Assembly (NCBI GenBank): GCA_028687585.1
Contig: JAQTZV010000031.1
Location: 1-62,864, forward strand
Origin: Desulfuromonadaceae bacterium
GTDB lineage: Bacteria > Desulfobacterota > Desulfuromonadia > Geobacterales > Pseudopelobacteraceae
Reading direction: 5' to 3'
DNA: 62,864 nucleotides
In this document: positions 57,896 through 62,864 of the stretch, piece by piece
How positions within the stretch are numbered: position 1 is the first letter of the stretch
Layout: the number at the start of each line of letters is the position of its first letter
Translations under genes and position numbers: made by a program
The notes under the pieces: model-generated
Told to the model about the DNA's origin: nothing
The model's database searches: none
The model's input: only the letters and a program-made list of their open reading frames with translations

Positions 57896-60298
57896 ATGAG
57901 TGAACAGGAAAATGTAACAGACGGCTCCGAAAATTACGGAGCAGGTAATATTCAGGTTCTGGAGGGGTTGTCCGCAGTACGGAAACGACCGGCAATGTAT
58001 ATTGGTTCTACTTCCTCGGCCGGCCTTCACCACCTCGTATACGAAATAGTCGACAATGCGATTGATGAGGCGCTGGCAGGGTATTGTGATGACGTCTCTA
58101 TTACGATCAATACAGATGGCTCAATAACGGTAGTTGACAACGGCCGCGGCATCCCGACCGATATTATGCCGAACGAGGGCAAATCAGCGGCCGAAGTCGT
58201 TCTAACGGTACTGCACGCCGGCGGCAAGTTTAATAACGATTCCTACAAGGTCTCTGGTGGCCTGCACGGAGTCGGTGTCTCGGTTGTCAATGCCCTCTCA
58301 AAATGGCTTGAATTGGAAATTCGTCGTGACGGCAAGATTTTCCGTCAATCCTATCGTCGTGGCGATCCGGTCGCACCTTTGGAGCAAACCGGAGAAACAA
58401 AAAAGCGCGGTACCAGAATTACCTTCATGCCGGATGAGGAAATCTTTGAAACAACGGAATTTTCCTTCGACATTCTTTCACAGCGTGTGCGTGAAATGGC
58501 TTTCCTTAATGCTGGAGTGCGCATTAAGATCACCGACGAACGGGGTGATGGTAAATTTCATGAGTTCCATTACGAAGGGGGGATTAACTCCTTTGTCGAG
58601 TATCTGAATCGCAACAAGGCCGTCATCAATCCCAAGCCGATGTACTTCAAAGGTGAAAAAGGGGACGTGGAGATGGAAGTCTCCATGCAGTACAACGATT
58701 CTTACGACGAGAAAGTGTTCGCTTTTGCCAACAATATCAACACCCATGAAGGCGGTACCCATCTGGCCGGTTTCAAGGCTGCGCTGACCCGTACCATGAA
58801 CGCCTACGCGGCGGCCAACAACCTGCTCAAAAACGAAAAGGTTACGGTTTCCGGCGACGATCTGCGCGAAGGATTGACCTGCGTTATTTCGGTCAAGATC
58901 CCCCAGCCGCAGTTCGAGGGACAGACCAAGACCAAACTTGGTAATTCCGAGGTTAAAGGATATGTCGAATCGCTTCTTAACGAGCGTCTGGCGGTGTATC
59001 TGGAAGAAAATCCCAAAATTGCCAAAGATATTCTCAACAAGTCGATCGAAGCAGCCCGCGCACGTGAGGCGGCCCGTAAGGCCCGTGACCTGACTCGTCG
59101 CAAGGGCGCTCTCGATATGGGCGGTCTTCCGGGTAAACTGGCTGACTGCCAGGAAAAGGATCCGGCACTCTGCGAACTCTATCTTGTCGAAGGTGACTCG
59201 GCCGGCGGCTCGGCCAAACAGGGGCGGGACCGTAAGAATATGGCCATTCTGCCGCTTAAGGGGAAGATTCTTAACGTCGAGAAAGCACGCTTTGACAAGA
59301 TGATATCCTCGCAGGAGATCCGTACCCTGATCACTGCGCTCGGCACCGGTATCGGCAAGGATGACTTCAACATCGCCAAGCTGCGTTACCACCGTATTAT
59401 CGTCATGACCGACGCTGACGTCGACGGCCAGCATATCCTGACGCTTCTGCTGACGTTCTTCTATCGCAATATGCGTGAGCTGATTGAGCGTGGTCACCTC
59501 TACATCGCCCAGCCGCCACTCTACAAAGTGAAGCGCGGCAAGCGGGAGCAGTACCTGCGTGATGAGCACGCCATGCAGGAATTCCTGCTGGAAGAGGGAT
59601 CTGAAGGGCTGACCCTGCGCCTGGAAAAGGGTGATCGTACCTACAACGGCAAGCAGATCATCCCGGTTGTCAAACAGTTCATTGAGAATCGCGCAATCTT
59701 TAATAAAGTTGTTAAGAAGGGGATTTCTCCGGATCTGCTTTCAATTGTCATCCGCAGTAATGTCCCGTCAGGGATTGAGGAGATTTCGCAGTTTCTGCCG
59801 CACCTCGAGGCGATGAAATCGCTGGCCAATGGCTCGGAGTACGAAGTTGAGGAGAACCGAATTTCCTTTCGAATCGGCAATATCCGCTCAATTATCGACC
59901 AGCAGACATTGTCAGTACTCTCGACCCGTGAATATGAGCTTCTGGTAGACAACCACCTTCGGATCGTAGAGACCATGGCTGATGGCCGTGCCTTCGTCGA
60001 GCAGGAGGGGGAGAAAGTGCTGTTCGAGACCACCAACCACCAGGATCTGCTCGGCTTCTTCCTCGAAAACGCCAAAAAAGGTCTGGCAATCCAGCGCTAT
60101 AAAGGCCTCGGCGAGATGAACCCTGAGCAGTTGTGGGAAACCACGATGAACCCTGAAAACCGCGTGCTGCTGCAGGTTAAGATCGAGGATGTCGTTGAGT
60201 CGGATGAGATTTTTACGATCCTGATGGGAGATCAGGTTGAGCCGCGGCGGGATTTCATTGAGAAGAACGCTCTGAACGTCGTAAACTTGGATATTTAA
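57896..60298 (+). CDS. gyrB: DNA gyrase subunit B
   Basis: ATPase subunit of gyrase, 800 residues from the ATG at 57896 behind GAAGGAAGTTAATCGC. GHKL ATPase motifs (EIVDNAIDEALAGY, DNGRGIPTD, GGLHGVGVSVVNALS), the TOPRIM residues LVEGDSAGGSAKQGRDR, MTDADVDGQHI and the C-terminal QRYKGLGEMNPEQLWETTM are all intact. gyrA does not follow directly: a terminator and an accessory block come next. Confidence 0.97.
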   Translation: MSEQENVTDGSENYGAGNIQVLEGLSAVRKRPAMYIGSTSSAGLHHLVYEIVDNAIDEALAGYCDDVSITINTDGSITVVDNGRGIPTDIMPNEGKSAAEVVLTVLHAGGKFNNDSYKVSGGLHGVGVSVVNALSKWLELEIRRDGKIFRQSYRRGDPVAPLEQTGETKKRGTRITFMPDEEIFETTEFSFDILSQRVREMAFLNAGVRIKITDERGDGKFHEFHYEGGINSFVEYLNRNKAVINPKPMYFKGEKGDVEMEVSMQYNDSYDEKVFAFANNINTHEGGTHLAGFKAALTRTMNAYAAANNLLKNEKVTVSGDDLREGLTCVISVKIPQPQFEGQTKTKLGNSEVKGYVESLLNERLAVYLEENPKIAKDILNKSIEAARAREAARKARDLTRRKGALDMGGLPGKLADCQEKDPALCELYLVEGDSAGGSAKQGRDRKNMAILPLKGKILNVEKARFDKMISSQEIRTLITALGTGIGKDDFNIAKLRYHRIIVMTDADVDGQHILTLLLTFFYRNMRELIERGHLYIAQPPLYKVKRGKREQYLRDEHAMQEFLLEEGSEGLTLRLEKGDRTYNGKQIIPVVKQFIENRAIFNKVVKKGISPDLLSIVIRSNVPSGIEEISQFLPHLEAMKSLANGSEYEVEENRISFRIGNIRSIIDQQTLSVLSTREYELLVDNHLRIVETMADGRAFVEQEGEKVLFETTNHQDLLGFFLENAKKGLAIQRYKGLGEMNPEQLWETTMNPENRVLLQVKIEDVVESDEIFTILMGDQVEPRRDFIEKNALNVVNLDI

Positions 60299-60387
60299 GA
60301 AAAATTGTTGTAGGTTGCCCCAATTAATGCATTTTTGGCCCCATAACGTGCGTTTGCCCTACATAAAAGTTAAAGTTTGTAAATTTG

Positions 60388-60420
60388 AAGCGGCTCGTGA
60401 TTACGAGCCGCTTTTTTTTC
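60388..60420 (+). terminator. gyrB terminator
   Basis: AGCGGCTCGT pairs with ACGAGCCGCT across a four-base loop and is followed by eight T. Bases 60299-60539 otherwise hold no gene. Confidence 0.92.
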
Positions 60421-60539
60421 TGAAATGAAAAGTATGGCTTTTGTGTGATTCGTTTAAGGTTTACATGGAATCACCGGCAAGATTCTGTTAAAGATGATAA
60501 CAAAATTTTAAAGTAAGTGTCTGAAGGAGTCCCACCCAC

Positions 60540-62060
60540 GTGTTGACCGGTGAAATTAAATCAAAGATTGATAAGGTATGGGATACTTTTGCTGCCGGCG
60601 GAATTTCCGATCCGTTGCGGGTGATCGAACAGATCTCCTTCCTGTTGTTCATCAAGCGGCTGGATGACCTCCACACCGGCAGGGAGAAGCAGGCCAACCG
60701 TCTGGGAAAACCGATCAAGGAGCCGATCTTCGCGGCAGGTCAGGATCATCTGCGCTGGTCGCGTTTCCGCGAATTCGAGGCCGAGGAGATGTTCCGCGTG
60801 GTCAGCCAGGAGGTGTTCCCCTTCATCAAGAACCTGCACGGCGGCCTCGATACCGCCTACGCCCGCCACATGAAGGACGCCATCTTCATGATCCCCACCC
60901 CCAGTCTGCTGGAGCGGGTGGTGGAGCAGATCAGCCAGGTGCCGATGGAAGACCGGGACACCAAGGGCGATCTGTACGAGTACATGCTCTCCAAGCTGAC
61001 CACCGCCGGCAGAAACGGCCAGTTCCGCACCCCTCGCCATATCATCCGGATGATGGTGGAGCTGATGCAGCCCCGCCCCGACGACATCATCTGCGACCCG
61101 GCCTGCGGCACGGCCGGTTTCCTGGTGGCGGCCGGTGAATACCTGAGAGAAAACCATACCGACCTGTTCCACAACGAAGAGCTGAAGCGCCATTTCAACG
61201 GCAAGCTCTTCAACGGTTTCGACTTCGACTCCACCATGCTGCGCATCGCCAGCATGAACATGATGCTGCACGGCGTGGAGAATCCGGCCATCGAGGCGCG
61301 TGACGCCCTCTCTAATAGTGCCGGTGATATTGCAGACGCCTTTACCCTGATCCTGGCCAATCCCCCTTTCAAAGGGTCGCTGGATGAGGAAACCGTGGCC
61401 AAGGACCTGCTGCGCACGGTCAAGACCAAGAAGACTGAGCTGCTTTTCATCGCCCTGATGCTGCGGTTGTTAAAACCGGGCGGGCGCTGTGCGGTGATAG
61501 TGCCGGACGGCGTGCTGTTCGGTTCAAGCAAGGCGCACCTCGACTTGCGCAAGATCCTGGTGGACGGCCACAAGCTGGAGGCGATGATCTCCATGCCTTC
61601 CGGTGTGTTCCGTCCCTATGCGGGTGTCTCCACCGGGATACTGATCTTCACCAAGACCAACTCCGGCGGTACGGACCACGTCTGGTTCTACGACATGCAA
61701 ACCGATGGTTTCTCACTGGATGACAAGCGCAATCCGGTGGAGCAGAATGATATCCCCGATGTGCTGGAATCATGGCTTCGGCTCCGCTCAGCCACCGGGC
61801 GACAGTGTACCTTGAGCGAAGAAGAAGGGTGTTCCCTGAGCGGAGTCGAAGGGCGTACTGGTAAATCCTTCCTCGTCCCGGTGCAGGAGATCCGCGACAA
61901 CAAGTATGACCTCTCCATCAACCGTTACAAGAAGGTGGAGCATGAGGAGGTTGCCTACGAGCCGCCACAGATTATTATTGCCCGGTTGGAGGTGTTGGAG
62001 CGGGAGATTGCCGGGGAGTTGGCTGAGTTGGCCCTTCGACTCCGCTCAGGGACCGATTAA
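60540..62060 (+). CDS. hsdM: Type I restriction-modification methylase HsdM
   Basis: N6-adenine methyltransferase subunit, 506 residues. N-terminal helical HsdM_N domain (SKIDKVWDTFAAGGISDPLRVIEQISFLLFIKRLDDL), motif I CDPACGTAGFLVAA (near residue 184) and motif IV LANPPFKG. Two parts look foreign: residues 412-438 are encoded by palindromic repeat units (peptide SWLRLRSATGRQCTLSEEE), and the last nine residues (ALRLRSGTD) come from another unit that supplies the stop. Functional type I systems need HsdS and HsdR; neither is in the window, where a GIY-YIG gene and a transposase start follow. The start is a GTG at 60540. Confidence 0.88.
   Translation: MLTGEIKSKIDKVWDTFAAGGISDPLRVIEQISFLLFIKRLDDLHTGREKQANRLGKPIKEPIFAAGQDHLRWSRFREFEAEEMFRVVSQEVFPFIKNLHGGLDTAYARHMKDAIFMIPTPSLLERVVEQISQVPMEDRDTKGDLYEYMLSKLTTAGRNGQFRTPRHIIRMMVELMQPRPDDIICDPACGTAGFLVAAGEYLRENHTDLFHNEELKRHFNGKLFNGFDFDSTMLRIASMNMMLHGVENPAIEARDALSNSAGDIADAFTLILANPPFKGSLDEETVAKDLLRTVKTKKTELLFIALMLRLLKPGGRCAVIVPDGVLFGSSKAHLDLRKILVDGHKLEAMISMPSGVFRPYAGVSTGILIFTKTNSGGTDHVWFYDMQTDGFSLDDKRNPVEQNDIPDVLESWLRLRSATGRQCTLSEEEGCSLSGVEGRTGKSFLVPVQEIRDNKYDLSINRYKKVEHEEVAYEPPQIIIARLEVLEREIAGELAELALRLRSGTD
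61774..61853. repeat. Palindromic repeats inside hsdM
   Basis: GGCTTCGGCTCCGCTCAGCC (61774-61793), a degenerate unit (61809-61828) and CCCTGAGCGGAGTCGAAGGG (61834-61853) are inverted relatives of the same element. Frame is preserved across all three. Confidence 0.9.
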
Positions 62061-62155
62061 TATCGTGGCTTCGGCTCCGCTCAGCCACCGGGCAATTCTG
62101 TTGCATGAGTCGTTGCTGAGAGGAATTTTTTCGTTGGCTGAGCGGAGTCGAAGCC
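62032..62155. repeat. Palindromic repeat cluster after hsdM
   Basis: Three units: CCCTTCGACTCCGCTCAGGG (62032-62051) at the hsdM 3' end, GGCTTCGGCTCCGCTCAGCC (62067-62086), and GGCTGAGCGGAGTCGAAGCC (62136-62155). The last two face each other about 50 bases apart and could fold into a long hairpin between hsdM and the nuclease gene. Confidence 0.9.
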
Positions 62156-62174
62156 AGGTTTAGAAGGTGACATC

Positions 62175-62645
62175 ATGCCCTACATGTACATTCTCGAATG
62201 CGCTGACGGCAGCTACTACACGGGAAGCACCAAGGATCTGGAACGTCGCCTGTGGGAACACCAGAACGGGCTGGGTGCTAACCATACAGCCAAGAGATTG
62301 CCCGTGAAACTCGTCTACTGCGAGGAGTGCGACCGTATCGATGACGCGTTCTATCGGGAAAAACAGGTTCAGGGCTGGAGTCGTAAAAAGAAAGAGGCAT
62401 TGATGGCGAGCGATTACAATCAGATTCATTTGTTGGCGGTGTGTAAGAATGAGACGCATTGTGCGAATGTTGGCTTCGACTCCGCTCAGCCAACGGGCAC
62501 TGGTGGCTGCTACGTTCAGCACAATTTAACCCCGCAAAGTGTTATCGATTCTGCCTCTCCTCAACTAACCGATGACAGTGCCCGTACCCTGAGCGGAGTC
62601 GAAGGGAACAATGCCGAAGCGAGCAATAAGGGGATAGTAGAGTGA
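62175..62645 (+). CDS. GIY-YIG nuclease family protein
   Basis: A 156-residue protein whose first 85 residues form a compact UPF0213-type GIY-YIG domain: YMYILECADGSYYTGSTKDLERRLWEH, the Lys/Arg-rich RLPVKLVYCEEC and FYREKQVQGWSRKKKEALM, with the catalytic Tyr, Arg and Glu positions present. Family members are usually 85-100 residues; the extra 60 C-terminal residues are low-complexity and include peptides read from palindromic repeats (GFDSAQP and LSGVEG). The ATG follows GAAGGTGACATC. Role unknown; single-domain GIY-YIG proteins are suspected DNA nickases or repair nucleases. Confidence 0.82.
   Translation: MPYMYILECADGSYYTGSTKDLERRLWEHQNGLGANHTAKRLPVKLVYCEECDRIDDAFYREKQVQGWSRKKKEALMASDYNQIHLLAVCKNETHCANVGFDSAQPTGTGGCYVQHNLTPQSVIDSASPQLTDDSARTLSGVEGNNAEASNKGIVE
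62469..62606. repeat. Palindromic repeats inside the nuclease gene
   Basis: GGCTTCGACTCCGCTCAGCC (62472-62491) and CCCTGAGCGGAGTCGAAGGG (62587-62606) lie within the 3' third of the GIY-YIG gene, facing each other. Confidence 0.9.
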
Positions 62646-62806
62646 TTAGAATGGTTTCTATAAGCGAGGTCGCGGAAGTAAAACCCAGTTTTCCAAAGAC
62701 CTCAAACCTTGCCCCGGAATCACTGGTGAACTTCCTGTGTATAGGCTCAGCGTGAATAGGACTTTTGGTTCGTTTGTGATAAACCATCACGAACGGAGGA
62801 AAGTCC

Positions 62807-62864
62807 ATGAAAAAGAAACGTCACAATTACACCCCAGCCGAGAAAGTTTCCATTTTACGGCGCC
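62807..62864 (+). CDS. Transposase, N-terminal fragment
   Basis: The window ends inside this gene after 19 codons: MKKKRHNYTPAEKVSILRR, the start of a helix-turn-helix transposase subunit like IS3-type orfA (family not certain from so little). ATG follows CGGAGGAAAGTCC. A 10-bp-armed inverted repeat (62771-62795, CGTTTGTGAT against ATCACGAACG) lies 11 bases before it. The element's left end should be within 62646-62770, but I cannot place it. Confidence 0.65.
   Translation, partial: MKKKRHNYTPAEKVSILRR

Noticed and set aside
58478..59569. 363-codon minus-strand frame opposite gyrB
   Set aside because: Arises from gyrB codon usage; all conserved gyrase motifs are on the plus strand.

Overview
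The window looks like chromosome from a Geobacter-type bacterium (Desulfuromonadia/Geobacterales). Four things point there: GEMM-type riboswitches in front of exported redox proteins and a ten-heme c-type cytochrome, a T-box in front of leuA (a delta-proteobacterial trait), a selenoprotein, and cysteine-rich Fe-S and rhodanese proteins. It also contains the replication-origin neighbourhood: rpmH-rnpA-yidD-yidC-mnmE-mnmG-rsmG on the minus strand and dnaA-dnaN-recF-gyrB on the plus strand, with DnaA boxes and two parS sites. Species cannot be fixed from this sequence alone.

1-10 kb: the start of an exported protein behind a GEMM riboswitch, leuA behind a Leu T-box, a 2-Cys peroxiredoxin, a patch of decayed coding sequence, then a small plus-strand operon led by a DsbA/FrnE-like protein whose first active-site Cys codon is TGA (a selenocysteine candidate with a SECIS-like hairpin). 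After a patatin-like lipoprotein comes a sulfur-assimilation unit (Rrf2 regulator, cysK, siroheme sulfite/nitrite reductase). 10-16 kb: a polar amino-acid ABC transporter, an L-2-hydroxyglutarate oxidase-like enzyme with a LysR regulator, a divergent MvhD-like protein with a C-terminal winged helix, and tRNA-Lys(CUU).

16-27 kb is the most unusual accessory stretch. It holds an exported transglutaminase-like protein, a double-cubane cluster protein with its ATP-dependent activator, four rhodanese-type domains in three exported proteins, an 810-residue fusion of Fe-S/CCG electron-transfer domains to VTT membrane domains, and a YdjY-like exported protein. A convergent ten-heme cytochrome follows; its leader has two consecutive GEMM riboswitches, each with its own terminator.

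27-34 kb holds TatD, a cardiolipin synthase-like enzyme, an FAH-family hydrolase, a transglutaminase-like protein and a two-component pair whose kinase has Gln where the phospho-acceptor His should be. 34-47 kb is a long minus-strand series that may be one transcription unit: fadM-like thioesterase, mqnC, rnd, type II secretion gspHIJKLMN, nadD, rsfS, rlmH, an inserted DUF4062/ATPase gene with a 12-bp tandem repeat, and gpmI, ending at a strong terminator. 47-60 kb is the origin region. 60-62.9 kb, just past the gyrB terminator, is an accessory block: an HsdM without visible HsdS/HsdR, a GIY-YIG nuclease, at least seven copies of a palindromic repeat (several read through in frame as protein) and the start of an insertion-sequence transposase.
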